Of a stretch of 64,000 nt of DNA, positions 36,679 through 45,439 are shown in pieces. The translations under genes were made by a program, and so were the position numbers. The stretch is from Burkholderiales bacterium 70-64 (GTDB lineage Bacteria; Pseudomonadota; Gammaproteobacteria; Burkholderiales; Burkholderiaceae_E). Under the pieces are notes generated by a model. It was given only the letters and a program-made list of their open reading frames with translations. It ran no database searches and was not told the origin of the DNA. Each line of letters opens with the position of its first letter. Position 1 is the stretch's first letter. Location: NCBI GenBank assembly GCA_001898645.1, contig MKUQ01000012.1, positions 1 to 64,000 on the forward strand. The letters run 5' to 3'.

Positions 36679-39618
36679 TCAGGCGGTGAACCTCTCGATC
36701 TGGCAGATGGTGGTCTTGGTCTCCTGCATCATCGTGACCGAGTCGTAGCCGTAGGTGGTGCCGGTATTGACCGCCTCGCCGCGCACCACCGGATACGCGC
36801 CCTCCGGGTAGAACTCGAGCAGGTCGCGGCTCTGCCACCAGCCCGCGAAGTGGAACGGCATCCAGGCGGTATCGGGACCCACCCGCTCGGTCACCAGCGC
36901 CTTCACCTTGAGCCGCGCGCCGGTCGGCGTCGACAGCCAGACGTATTCGCCGTTGCGGATGCCGCGGTCGTTGGCCGCGCGCGGGTTGATCTCGACGAAG
37001 GCGTCCTGCTGCAGCTCGGCCAGCCACGGGTTGGAGCGGGTCTCGTCGCCGCCGCCCTCGTACTCGACCAGGCGCCCCGAGGACAGGATGAGCGGGAACT
37101 TCTCGTAGAGCCTGTCGGCGACGTTGCGCTCCTGCAGCGTCTTGTACAGGGTGGGCATGCGCCAGAACTTGGTCTTGTCGTCGTGCGTGGGGTACTTGGC
37201 GACCAGGTCGGGGCGCGTGCCGTAGATCGGCTCGCGGTGGATCGGCACGGGGTCGGGGAAGTTCCACACCACGGCGCGCGCCCGGCCGTTGCCGAACGGG
37301 TAGCAGCCGTGGTTCTTCATCACCACGCGGATGATGCCGCCCGAGAGGTCGGTCTTCCAGTTCTTGCCCTCGGCGGCCTGCTTCTCGGCGTCGCTGAGCT
37401 CGTCCCACCAGCCGAGCTTCTTCATCAGCACGTGGTCGAACTCCGGGTAGCCGCCGTGGATGTCGGCGCCCTTGGAATACGAGCCCTCGGCCGCCAGCAG
37501 CGACACGCCGTCGCGCTCCACCCCGAAGCCGGCGCGGAAGTTGCCGCCGCCGTCCATCACGTGCTGGTGGGTGTTGTAGAGCACCGGCGAGCCGGGGTGC
37601 TTGAGCTCGGGGTTGCCCCAGCACGGCCACGGCAGGCCGAAGTAGTCCCCGTCGCACGGGCCGCCCACGGCGCGCAACGTCTTCACGTCGAAGGTGGCCA
37701 TGTGCTTCATGTGCAGCTTGAGCCGTTCGGGCGACTGGCCGGTGTAGCCGATGGTCCAGCACGTGCGGTTGATCTCGCGCAGGATCGACTCCGGCTCGGG
37801 CTCGCGCCATTGCACGCCGTGCTTCGAGAACGTGGCGAGCTTGTAGTTCTTCGACAGCTGCTCGCCGTAGCCGAGGCGGTCGGCGAAGGCCTGCATGAGC
37901 ACGTGATCGGGCATCGACTCGAACAGCGGCTCGATGACGCGCTCGCGCCACTGCAGCGAGCGGTTCGAAGCGGTGGCCGACCCCGAGGTCTCGAGCTGGG
38001 TGCAGGCCGGCAGCAGGTACACCGCGCGGTTCGGGTTGACCGTCCCGCCGGTCATCGCCGCCATCGCCGCGGTGGCCGACGGATAGGGGTCGACCACCAC
38101 CAGCAGGTCGAGCCTGTCCATCGCCTTCTTCATGTCCAGGCCGCGCGTCTGCGAGTTCGGCGCATGGCCCCAGTACAGCACGGCACGCAGGTTGGTGGGC
38201 TGGTCGAGCGCATCCTTGTTCTCGAGCACTCCGTCGGCCCAGCGCGACACGGTGATGCCGGGCTTCTCCATCATGCCGGGCGCGAACTGGTTCTTGATCC
38301 AGTCGTAGTCCACGCCCCACACCGCCGCGAAGTGCTTCCACGAGCCCGCGGCGAGGCCGTAGTAGCCGGGCAGCGAATCGGGGTTCGGCCCGAGGTCGGT
38401 GGCGCCCTGGACGTTGTCGTGGCCGCGGAAGATGTTCGCACCGCCGCCCGGCACGCCGACGTTGCCCAGCGCCAGCTGCAGGATGCACGAGGCGCGCACC
38501 ATCGCGTTGCCGATCGAATGCTGGGTCTGGCCCATGCACCAGACCAGGGTCGAGGGGCGGTTCTTCGCCATCATCTCGGCCACGCGCGCCAGCTGCTCGC
38601 CGGGCACGCCGCTGGCCTCCTCGACCGCCTCGGGCGTCCACTTGGCGAGCACCTCCTCGCGCACCTTTTCCCAGCCGTAGACGCGGTCTTCGAGGTACTT
38701 GGTGTCCTCCCAGCCATTCTTGAGGATGTGGTGGAGGATGCCGAACAGCACCGGGATGTCGGCGCCGGAGCGGAAGCGCACGTACTCGTCGGCCTTGGCC
38801 GCGGTGCGCGTGCGCCGCGGGTCGCACACGATCAGCTTGGCGCCGTTCTCCTTGGCGTGCAGCATGTGCACCATCGACACCGGGTGGGCCTCGGCGGCAT
38901 TCGAGCCGATGTACAACGCGCACTTGGTGTTCTGCATGTCGTTGTACGAGTTGGTCATGGCGCCGTAGCCCCAGGTATTGGCCACCCCCGAGACCGTGGT
39001 CGAGTGGCAGATGCGCGCCTGGTGGTCCATGTTGTTGGTGCCGAAGAACGACACCATCTTGCGCATCAGGTACGACTGCTCGTTGCTGTGCTTGGACGAG
39101 CCGATCCAGAAGGTGGCGTCCGGGCCGGACTCCTTCCTGATCTCCAGCAGCCTGGCGGTGACCTCGTCGAGCGCCTGCTGCCAGCCGATCCTGCGGTACT
39201 TGCCGTCGACCAGCTTCATCGGCGTCTTCAGGCGGTACTCGCCGTGGCCGTGCTCGCGGATCGAGGCTCCCTTGGCACAGTGCCCGCCGAGGCTGATGGG
39301 CGAATCGAACACCGGCTCCTGGCGCACCCACACGCCGTTCTCGACCACCGCATCGATCGCGCAGCCCACCGAGCAGTGGGTACAGACGGTGCGGTGCGTC
39401 TCGATCTTGGATGCCGCGGGCGCCTGCGCCTTCGCCTTGCCGACCATGTCGAAGGACATCGCGCCGGCCATGGCGCCGGCGCCCACCCCGATCCCGGAGC
39501 GCTTCAGGAAAGCGCGCCGATCCATGGTCGAGGCAAGCGCCGAGCGCACACCGCGCGCGAGGCTGGCCGTGAGGACTCCGGCCGCGGGCGCGGCGGACGA
39601 TTTTCGCTGCAGTTGCAT
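36679..39618 (-). CDS. Formate dehydrogenase catalytic alpha subunit (Cys form)
   Basis: A 979-residue molybdopterin oxidoreductase that oxidises formate in the periplasm. A Tat signal (DRRAFLK, Arg34-Arg35) follows an unusually long lead; a nearby ATG would start just before it. The [4Fe-4S] ligands are C79, C82, C86 and C114. The active-site metal ligand is Cys204 followed by His205 in QARICHSTTVSG, encoded TGC, so this is a cysteine, not selenocysteine, enzyme. The C-terminal half carries the molybdopterin-dinucleotide-binding domain. The order alpha-beta-lipoprotein-gamma and the maturation genes upstream define an FDH3-like cluster. Confidence 0.94.
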   Translation of the reverse strand: MQLQRKSSAAPAAGVLTASLARGVRSALASTMDRRAFLKRSGIGVGAGAMAGAMSFDMVGKAKAQAPAASKIETHRTVCTHCSVGCAIDAVVENGVWVRQEPVFDSPISLGGHCAKGASIREHGHGEYRLKTPMKLVDGKYRRIGWQQALDEVTARLLEIRKESGPDATFWIGSSKHSNEQSYLMRKMVSFFGTNNMDHQARICHSTTVSGVANTWGYGAMTNSYNDMQNTKCALYIGSNAAEAHPVSMVHMLHAKENGAKLIVCDPRRTRTAAKADEYVRFRSGADIPVLFGILHHILKNGWEDTKYLEDRVYGWEKVREEVLAKWTPEAVEEASGVPGEQLARVAEMMAKNRPSTLVWCMGQTQHSIGNAMVRASCILQLALGNVGVPGGGANIFRGHDNVQGATDLGPNPDSLPGYYGLAAGSWKHFAAVWGVDYDWIKNQFAPGMMEKPGITVSRWADGVLENKDALDQPTNLRAVLYWGHAPNSQTRGLDMKKAMDRLDLLVVVDPYPSATAAMAAMTGGTVNPNRAVYLLPACTQLETSGSATASNRSLQWRERVIEPLFESMPDHVLMQAFADRLGYGEQLSKNYKLATFSKHGVQWREPEPESILREINRTCWTIGYTGQSPERLKLHMKHMATFDVKTLRAVGGPCDGDYFGLPWPCWGNPELKHPGSPVLYNTHQHVMDGGGNFRAGFGVERDGVSLLAAEGSYSKGADIHGGYPEFDHVLMKKLGWWDELSDAEKQAAEGKNWKTDLSGGIIRVVMKNHGCYPFGNGRARAVVWNFPDPVPIHREPIYGTRPDLVAKYPTHDDKTKFWRMPTLYKTLQERNVADRLYEKFPLILSSGRLVEYEGGGDETRSNPWLAELQQDAFVEINPRAANDRGIRNGEYVWLSTPTGARLKVKALVTERVGPDTAWMPFHFAGWWQSRDLLEFYPEGAYPVVRGEAVNTGTTYGYDSVTMMQETKTTICQIERFTA

Positions 39619-39641
39619 GCCGTGTCTCCTCGTGCAGCCGG

Positions 39642-39878
39642 TCAGACGAGTGCGCGCCGGTAGTAGCGCCGGACATGCTCGCTGAGGTGATATCCGCCGC
39701 CGCCGCGCTCGTCGAGCCGCGGCGCCGGTTCGGCCGTGCGCGCGCGCACGGCGCCCGCCCCGGCGGCAGCCGCCGTCACTCCGGCGGCCCCCGCCAGCCC
39801 TGCGCCCGCCAGAAAGCGCCTGCGCCCGGAGGAGGGCTGCCCGGAGGCGGGCTGATTCACGCTCTTGTCGCGCTTCAT
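39642..39878 (-). CDS. Tat-signal microprotein upstream of formate dehydrogenase
   Basis: A 78-residue protein made mostly of a Tat leader (GRRRFLAGAGLAGAAGVTAAAAG) and a short basic tail (YHLSEHVRRYYRRALV). An AGGAG ribosome site precedes the ATG. It is encoded 23 bp before the alpha subunit and after the TorD-like chaperone. Such tiny Tat proteins accompany FDH3-type dehydrogenases in many betaproteobacteria; a role as an assembly or electron-transfer partner is assumed, not shown. No cofactor motif is visible. Confidence 0.75.
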   Translation of the reverse strand: MKRDKSVNQPASGQPSSGRRRFLAGAGLAGAAGVTAAAAGAGAVRARTAEPAPRLDERGGGGYHLSEHVRRYYRRALV

Positions 39879-39901
39879 AGTTTCGCTCCTTGTCGTGCCG
39901 C

Positions 39902-40570
39902 TCATTCCAGGGAATCGATGTCGAAGGCCTGCCGCTCCACCGCGAGGAACTCGCGCAGCAGCCGGCCCGCGTGCCGGTAGAAGCGGGCGATCTCGCTCGC
40001 CTCGAGCGCCCCGGCGAATGCCTCGTACCAGGGAGCGAGAAAACGCTCGAAGAACACCCGCTGCGCGGCCAGGCCGCCCTGCGCGCTCCCCTCCCCCGCG
40101 ATCAGCCAGGCCATCACCTCGCACAGCGCTGCGATGTGGTCCTCGGTCTCGCCGATGTCCGCGCGCCGCGCCAGGCCCAGCACGGCGAGGTGATCGCGCA
40201 GCTCCACCAGCGGGCGCTCGTTCAGGAAACCGCTCAGGTAGTACGAGGCATAGGGCAGGACCTCGGTCTTGCCCACGCCGATGAAGACGTCGTCGTACTC
40301 CTGGCGCACGTCGCCGGCGTCGGCCTGCGCGCAGGCCCGCGCGAACCCGCTCCATGCCCGCGCGAGCACGCTCTCGCCGGCATCGTCGGCTGCGCAGGGC
40401 ACGTTCGAGCCGATCCCGTCGAGCCAGGCCTGGGCGGGCGGCGCACGGAACAGCGCGGCGAGCAGCGCATACCAGCGGGCGCGGGCGACATCCTCCGGCG
40501 ACACGGCAGCGGCAGCGACCTCGGGCGACACGGCACCGGCCTCGGGCGCAGGCGCGAGCACGGCGCTCAC
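39902..40570 (-). CDS. TorD/DmsD-family Tat proofreading chaperone
   Basis: A 222-residue all-helical protein starting at a GTG that overlaps the ferredoxin gene stop. It contains RQEYDDVFIGVGKTEVLPYASYYLSGFLNERPL and the EDHIAALCEVMAWLI helix, matching the TorD family (E.DH and Y..F/L....P.Y.S.Y...). It probably binds the Tat leader of the alpha subunit and helps insert the metal cofactor before export. Confidence 0.88.
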   Translation of the reverse strand: MSAVLAPAPEAGAVSPEVAAAAVSPEDVARARWYALLAALFRAPPAQAWLDGIGSNVPCAADDAGESVLARAWSGFARACAQADAGDVRQEYDDVFIGVGKTEVLPYASYYLSGFLNERPLVELRDHLAVLGLARRADIGETEDHIAALCEVMAWLIAGEGSAQGGLAAQRVFFERFLAPWYEAFAGALEASEIARFYRHAGRLLREFLAVERQAFDIDSLE

Positions 40571-42795
40571 GCCGGCCTCCGCGCGGCGGCGTCGGCCAGA
40601 TCGGACACGGCGCGGTCCGCGAGCATGCCCACCACGCGGCAGTCGGCGCACATGCGCAGGCGCTGCAGGGCATCGCCGCCGAACATCGAATGGCCGGACA
40701 GCCGCACCAGCATGCCTTCGATCATGCGGCGCGTGGCGAACGGCTTGCCGCAGGCGATGCACTCGAAGGGCTCGGCCTCGTTGAGCACTACGGGAGCGCG
40801 CGTGCGCTCGTCGAACAGGTAGCGCGGCTGCAGGCTGATCGCCTGCTCCGGACAGGTCTTCACGCACAGCCCGCACTGCACGCAGTTGCGCTCGATGAAG
40901 CGCAGCTGCGGCGCATCGGCGCCGTCGAGCAGGGCCGACTCGGGGCACGCCCCGACGCAGGCCAGGCACAGGGTGCAGGCGTCGCGGTTCACCTGCACGG
41001 CGCCGAAGGGCGCTCCTTCGGGCAGTGCGACCTCCGTGGCGGCGGCTGCGCGAACACGCGACCGCATGAGCAGGTGATCGAGCGCCAGCTCGATCGAGCG
41101 GCGCTTCTCGCCGGACAGCGCGAAGCGCGCGGCTTCGTCCACGCTCTCGGCGGCCCCGAGCTTCCACAGCGCATCGGCCCAGTCGGGCCTGGCGCCGTCG
41201 ATCACCATGAAGTGGCGCCCTGCATAGCCGAGGGCGCCGAGCAGGGTCTCGCCGATCGCGAACTGCGCGCCGGTGGCCTCGCGATACTGCGGCGCGATCC
41301 CGGCGCCGGCCAGCACCGCCACCTGGCTGGCGCCGAAGGCGATCGCCGCGAGGGCGAGGTCGAGACCGAACGAGCCGACGTGATGCACCGCTACCGGGAC
41401 CACCCGCGCGGGCAGGCCGCGTCCACGCACGGGGCCGCGCGCCGGCCCCGAACGCGCGCTCGCGCCGCCCGGGGGCGCGCCGGCCGGCCCGGTGAGCGAG
41501 CGGATCAGGCGCGCGCCCTCCTCGCCGTCGTGCACCAGCAGGCAGGCGTCGCGGCCGCCGCGATCGCGATAGGCGGCGAGCCCGTGGCGCAGGCGCTCTC
41601 CCAGCTTCACGGGGGTGGGCCAGGCATAGCGGATGGCTCCCGACGGGCACACGGTGGTACAGCCGCCGCAGCCCATGCACAGGTGGGGCTCCACCTTGAT
41701 GACGTCACCTGCCGACTCGATCGCCTTGGTCGAGCACACGTCGATGCAGGCCGTACAGCCCTCGACGTGGTTGCGACCGTGCGCGCAGGTCTTCTCGCGG
41801 TAGTCGAAGAACTTCGGCTTCTCGAACTCGCCGACCATGGCCACCATGCGCAGGGCCTGGCGGGCGCGCTCGGATTCGTCCCGCCCGGGATGGAAATACC
41901 CCTGCGGCGGCTGGTGGCTGTCGAGGCTGGCCTGGCCGCGGCGCGCCACCGCGCAGCGCTCGCAGGTATCGCCCAGCGGCCGCAGCGTACAGTCGAACAT
42001 CGAGTGCTCGCGCAGGTCGAACACCAGGTCGAAGCGGTCGCCGCGCTCGCGCTCGGCGCGGCTGAAGTCGATCGCGCCGACCTCGCCGCAGGCGGTCACG
42101 CAGGCGCGGTGCGAGCGGCAGCGCAGCCGGTCGACCTGGAAATCGGCGCCGATCGCCGACTCCGGGCAGGCCTCGATGCACGCCCCGCAGCGTACGCACG
42201 CTTCGAGGTCGATGGGATTGCTCTGGCGCCAGCGCGCCTCGAACGCTCCCAGCCAGCCGGTGAGCGACAGCAGCGTGCCCGAGAGCACCGGCCAGTCGCG
42301 CGTGAGAGGCAGGGCCGCACCGCCCGAGCGCGTCATCAGCACGGTCACGGAAAGCTGGGGCGCCAGGCGCCCGGCCCAGGCCAGCGCGTCGGCGCCCTCG
42401 CCCACGACCAGCACCCGCCCGCCGGAGCGGTACTGCACCGCGGGCACCGGCTCGTCCGGAGCCACCGCCGCCATGGCCACCAGCGCGGCCATCTTGGGGC
42501 CGGCTTGCGCCCCCTCCTCGCCCCAGCCCGCCTGCTCGCGCAGGTCGACGAAGCGCAGCGGCGCCACGGCCCGGTGCGCGGCCGCGAGCTCGCCGAAGAG
42601 GGCCGCCTCCTGGGTACAGGTGACCACCAGGTCGTCGGTGTCGTCGAGCTCGGCCAGGAAGCGCGACACCTCGCGGCGGCACAGCTGGCGCGCCGGCGCC
42701 AACGCACGCAGCGGGACTGGAAACGGGGCGCCGAGGTGCGCCCCGTCGAACGCGACCGTGCCGTTGCACGTACAGGCGAGCAGCTTCGTGGTCAC
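40567..42795 (-). CDS. Multi-cluster 4Fe-4S protein of the formate dehydrogenase cluster
   Basis: A 742-residue cytoplasmic protein with no signal or membrane helix. It begins LACTCNGTVAFD, has an ATPase-unlike Rossmann-like region (VLVVGEGADALAWAGRLAP), then paired ferredoxin motifs: CVRCGACIEACPESAI, a degenerate CRSHRACVTACG, CTACIDVCSTKAI, CMGCGGCTTVCPSGAI, CTLCLACVGACPESAL, CVQCGLCVKTCPEQAI, and finally a zinc-ribbon-like CIACGKPF...CADCRV. About six [4Fe-4S] sites are therefore possible. It is conserved with FDH3 genes in Burkholderiales; the function is unknown, but electron transfer or cofactor maturation for formate dehydrogenase is likely. Confidence 0.88.
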   Translation of the reverse strand: MTTKLLACTCNGTVAFDGAHLGAPFPVPLRALAPARQLCRREVSRFLAELDDTDDLVVTCTQEAALFGELAAAHRAVAPLRFVDLREQAGWGEEGAQAGPKMAALVAMAAVAPDEPVPAVQYRSGGRVLVVGEGADALAWAGRLAPQLSVTVLMTRSGGAALPLTRDWPVLSGTLLSLTGWLGAFEARWRQSNPIDLEACVRCGACIEACPESAIGADFQVDRLRCRSHRACVTACGEVGAIDFSRAERERGDRFDLVFDLREHSMFDCTLRPLGDTCERCAVARRGQASLDSHQPPQGYFHPGRDESERARQALRMVAMVGEFEKPKFFDYREKTCAHGRNHVEGCTACIDVCSTKAIESAGDVIKVEPHLCMGCGGCTTVCPSGAIRYAWPTPVKLGERLRHGLAAYRDRGGRDACLLVHDGEEGARLIRSLTGPAGAPPGGASARSGPARGPVRGRGLPARVVPVAVHHVGSFGLDLALAAIAFGASQVAVLAGAGIAPQYREATGAQFAIGETLLGALGYAGRHFMVIDGARPDWADALWKLGAAESVDEAARFALSGEKRRSIELALDHLLMRSRVRAAAATEVALPEGAPFGAVQVNRDACTLCLACVGACPESALLDGADAPQLRFIERNCVQCGLCVKTCPEQAISLQPRYLFDERTRAPVVLNEAEPFECIACGKPFATRRMIEGMLVRLSGHSMFGGDALQRLRMCADCRVVGMLADRAVSDLADAAARRPA

Positions 42796-42845
42796 CGCAG
42801 CGGTGTCTCCTGCTGTCGTTCTTCCCGGCCCGGTGTCCGAACGGC

Positions 42846-42874
42846 AGGTTCCAATCCTATGCAGAAAGGAACCT
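42846..42874. promoter_or_regulatory. Candidate operator upstream of the ferredoxin-formate dehydrogenase operon
   Basis: AGGTTCC and GGAACCT (42846-42852, 42868-42874) form a perfect inverted repeat with a 15-bp spacer, so the half-sites are about two helical turns apart. It lies 51-79 bp upstream of the ferredoxin gene ATG on the minus strand. The binding protein is unknown. Confidence 0.45.
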
Positions 42875-42931
42875 ATGTCGGCACCGTTTTGGGGACCCTA
42901 GCAGGGGCCTGCGTCCGGATCAACGGGAACA

Positions 42932-42949
42932 TCACCCCCGAAGGGGTGA
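42932..42949 (-). terminator. UUCG tetraloop hairpin after DUF3306
   Basis: On the minus strand TCACCCC-TTCG-GGGGTGA forms a 7-bp stem with a stable C(UUCG)G loop. It is 57 bp downstream of the DUF3306 stop codon and lies inside a longer inverted repeat (42922-42929 with 42976-42983). No U-tract follows, so it may be a terminator, attenuator or RNA end-stabiliser between the two transcription units. Confidence 0.5.
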
Positions 42950-43005
42950 ATCCGGCCGTTTCATGTCTCGGGGTTTTCCCGTTCCTGCTGCAGGGAGGCG
43001 GCAGC

Positions 43006-43734
43006 TCACGCTGCCGGCGGCAATGGATCCGCCCGGGGCGTGTCGACCTCCCGAAGCTCCCGTGGCAGCGAGTCGGCCGATGAAGAGCCTGCCGAGCCCA
43101 CCGTCGACGCCGCCCCGCAGGCATCCCGGCCTGCTGCGGGCGAGGCCGGGGCAGGCGCGCCGGGCGTTTGGGCGGGTCCGGCGGCTTCGCCCTGGCCGGG
43201 CTCGTCGAACAGGCCCAGCGTGCGCGCCTGCTCGAGGCCGCGCAGGATCGCGGGCGGGATCGGCTCGGTCTTGCCGTAGTCGTCGATGTAGACGTCGAGC
43301 CCATCCACGACGTTGAAGCGCGGATCGGCGAACAGGCGCGCCAGCGCGGCGTTGCGGATGACCGGATCGACGCCTGCCTGCATGAAGGGGCTGAAATCGG
43401 AATCCGGCCGCAGCGACTCGATCGGCGGCAGCGGGACCGACGCGCCTGCGCCGCGGCCGTCTGCCGCCGGCGCCGCGGCCAGGGATCCTGCGTCCCGCGG
43501 CGCCGTGTCGCGGGGTGCAGCATCACGAGCCGTCCCGCCGGTATCCCTCTCCAGCTCCGGCGGTAGCCCGTGGGGCGGTACGGGCGGCAGCGCCGGCCGG
43601 GCGTCCTGCGCCGCCTGCGGCATGGCCGCGTCCGGGCCCCGGTCGGTTTCGCTCCCCGCGTCCCGTGCCGGATCGGGCACCCCGTCGCCGCGCTTCAGAC
43701 GCGACCAGCGATGCAGGAAGCCTTCGCCGCTCAT
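43006..43734 (-). CDS. DUF3306 protein
   Basis: A 242-residue protein with a short conserved N-terminus (GEGFLHRWSRLKRGD), a long low-complexity Ala/Pro/Asp linker (about residues 20-110), and the DUF3306 core PDSDFSPFMQAGVDPVIRNAALARLFADPRFNVVDGLDVYIDDYGKTEPIP written here as positions about 123-175. Another low-complexity tail follows. It overlaps the DUF3305 gene by 4 bp. The family occurs only with FDH3-type formate dehydrogenase genes as far as I know; its role is unknown. Confidence 0.85.
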   Translation of the reverse strand: MSGEGFLHRWSRLKRGDGVPDPARDAGSETDRGPDAAMPQAAQDARPALPPVPPHGLPPELERDTGGTARDAAPRDTAPRDAGSLAAAPAADGRGAGASVPLPPIESLRPDSDFSPFMQAGVDPVIRNAALARLFADPRFNVVDGLDVYIDDYGKTEPIPPAILRGLEQARTLGLFDEPGQGEAAGPAQTPGAPAPASPAAGRDACGAASTVGSAGSSSADSLPRELREVDTPRADPLPPAA

Positions 43735-44276
43735 GGCTCGTCCTCCGGCGGCACGCCCGCCGCCCGCTCGCGCTCGATCATCGCGGCGAACTCCTGGCGC
43801 GGCATGAACGACGGACGGTCTCCGCCCTTCTTGCGCTGGCGCTCGGGCACGTAGTGCAGCGTCACGTACTCGGCCAGCCACGCCTTCATGGCCTCGGGCA
43901 TGGGCACGCGATCGACCCGCTCGCCGCCGTCCATCCAGCGGCCCGCCTCGTTGTAGCTGGCGCTGACGGCGAGCGCGTGCGGCGGCGCCGGGTCGCCGGC
44001 GGCAACCACCCCGCTGTCGTCGTCGGGGTGGCGCCACAGCACGAAGATCGACGGCTCGGCGGTGGTGAGGTTGAGGTAGTAGCCCTCCGCCTCGTCCAGC
44101 GTCAGGCGCAGGGCGAGCGCATCGCCCGCCTCGCCGGGCTCGATCGCGACCGGCCGCCAGCTGACGGCCTGCCAGCGCCCGCCCGATTCGTGGCGCTCGA
44201 AGACCACCCTGACCGGCACCGGCTCGACGTCCAGGCGCGGCCGCATGCCGGCCGGCACATACTTGCGCGGGATCAA
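43731..44276 (-). CDS. DUF3305 protein
   Basis: A 181-residue soluble protein with the DUF3305 features: [24 protein letters not shown] near the start, [18 protein letters not shown] in the middle and [22 protein letters not shown] with [10 protein letters not shown] near the end. The start is a TTG at 44276 with a GGGAGAAGG site; an ATG 10 codons later has no such site. It is the first gene of the DUF3305-DUF3306 unit and diverges from moaA by 58 bp. Function unknown, linked to formate dehydrogenase by gene order. Confidence 0.83.
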   Translation of the reverse strand: MIPRKYVPAGMRPRLDVEPVPVRVVFERHESGGRWQAVSWRPVAIEPGEAGDALALRLTLDEAEGYYLNLTTAEPSIFVLWRHPDDDSGVVAAGDPAPPHALAVSASYNEAGRWMDGGERVDRVPMPEAMKAWLAEYVTLHYVPERQRKKGGDRPSFMPRQEFAAMIERERAAGVPPEDEP

Positions 44277-44334
44277 TACCTTCTCCCGGGGTTGGCGTGC
44301 AGCTTGCTACCATGGAGATCTTAGCGAATCCGCC

Positions 44335-45438
44335 ATGTCCGCACCCAACGTCCCTGCTGCCGAGCTGCGCTACGCGGCGCCGGTACCGCCGATTCCCGAG
44401 CATGCCGCGCCCCCCTCGGGCCGCGTGCTCGACCGCCGCGGCCGGCGCCTGCACGACCTGCGCATCTCGGTCACCGACCGCTGCAATTTCCGCTGCACCT
44501 ACTGCATGCCGAAGGAGATCTTCGGCAAGGACTACGCCTTCCTGCCGCACGCCTCGCTGCTCAGCTTCGAGGAGATCGCGCGGCTGGCACGCCTGTTCGT
44601 GGCCCACGGCGTCGAGAAGATCCGCCTCACCGGCGGGGAGCCGCTGGTCAGGCGCAACGTCGAGCGGCTGGTGGAGATGCTCGCGCAGCTGAAGACCCCG
44701 GCGGGAGAGCCGCTGGATCTCACGCTCACCACCAACGGCTCGCTGCTGGCGCGCAAGGCGCGCAGCCTGCACGATGCCGGGCTGCGCCGCATCACGGTGA
44801 GCCTGGATGCGCTCGACGACGCGGTGTTCCGCAGCATGAACGACGTCGACTTCCCGGTCGCCGACGTGCTCGCCGGCATCGAGGCCGCCGATGCCGCGGG
44901 GCTGCGCCCGCTCAAGATCAACATGGTGGTCAAGCGCGGCGTCAACGAGCACGAGATCGTGCCGATGGCGCGCCGCTTCCGCGGCACCGGCCACATCCTG
45001 CGCTTCATCGAGTTCATGGACGTGGGGGCCTCCAACGGCTGGCGCATGGACGACGTGGTACCCAGCGCTGAGGTGGCGCGGCGCATCGCCGAGGCCTTCC
45101 CGATCGAGCCGCTCGAGGCCAACTACGCGGGCGAAGTCGCCGAGCGCTGGCGCTACCGCGACGGCAGCGGCGAGATCGGCCTGATCTCCTCGGTCACCCA
45201 GCCGTTCTGCGGCGGGTGCACGCGCGCGCGCCTGTCCACCGAGGGCAGGCTCTACACCTGCCTGTTCGCCACCAGCGGCCACGACCTGCGCGCGCTGCTG
45301 CGCGGCGGCTGCGACGACGCCCACATCGCCGCGGCGATCGGCGCCGTCTGGGGTGCGCGCGACGACCGCTACTCCGAATTGCGCTCGGCCGATACCGCCG
45401 GCCTGCGCAAGGTCGAGATGTCCTATATCGGCGGCTGA
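44335..45438 (+). CDS. moaA: GTP 3',8-cyclase (molybdenum cofactor step 1)
   Basis: A 367-residue radical SAM enzyme that converts GTP to 3',8-cyclo-GTP, with MoaC, to start Moco synthesis. The N-terminal cluster CNFRCTYC (C50, C54, C57), GGEPLVR, and the C-terminal cluster [18 protein letters not shown] plus the terminal SYIGG diglycine are intact. It starts the plus-strand moaA-fdhD-mobA-moeA operon divergent from DUF3305; fdhD starts one base after its stop. Confidence 0.96.
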   Translation: MSAPNVPAAELRYAAPVPPIPEHAAPPSGRVLDRRGRRLHDLRISVTDRCNFRCTYCMPKEIFGKDYAFLPHASLLSFEEIARLARLFVAHGVEKIRLTGGEPLVRRNVERLVEMLAQLKTPAGEPLDLTLTTNGSLLARKARSLHDAGLRRITVSLDALDDAVFRSMNDVDFPVADVLAGIEAADAAGLRPLKINMVVKRGVNEHEIVPMARRFRGTGHILRFIEFMDVGASNGWRMDDVVPSAEVARRIAEAFPIEPLEANYAGEVAERWRYRDGSGEIGLISSVTQPFCGGCTRARLSTEGRLYTCLFATSGHDLRALLRGGCDDAHIAAAIGAVWGARDDRYSELRSADTAGLRKVEMSYIGG

Positions 45439-45439
45439 C

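Noticed and set aside
39000-39020. Selenocysteine in the formate dehydrogenase alpha subunit
   Set aside because: The active-site codon on the minus strand is TGC (Cys), not TGA, and the frame has no internal stop.
36850-39663. A 937-codon open frame on the plus strand
   Set aside because: Antisense to the formate dehydrogenase alpha gene; composition is typical of a shadow frame and it has no motifs.
40354-43083. A 909-codon open frame on the plus strand
   Set aside because: Antisense to the TorD-like and ferredoxin genes; no domain recognisable, same low-information composition.
44277-44334. Molybdenum-cofactor riboswitch upstream of moaA
   Set aside because: Only 58 bp separate the divergent starts, too little for the known riboswitch plus a promoter, and no matching structure is visible.
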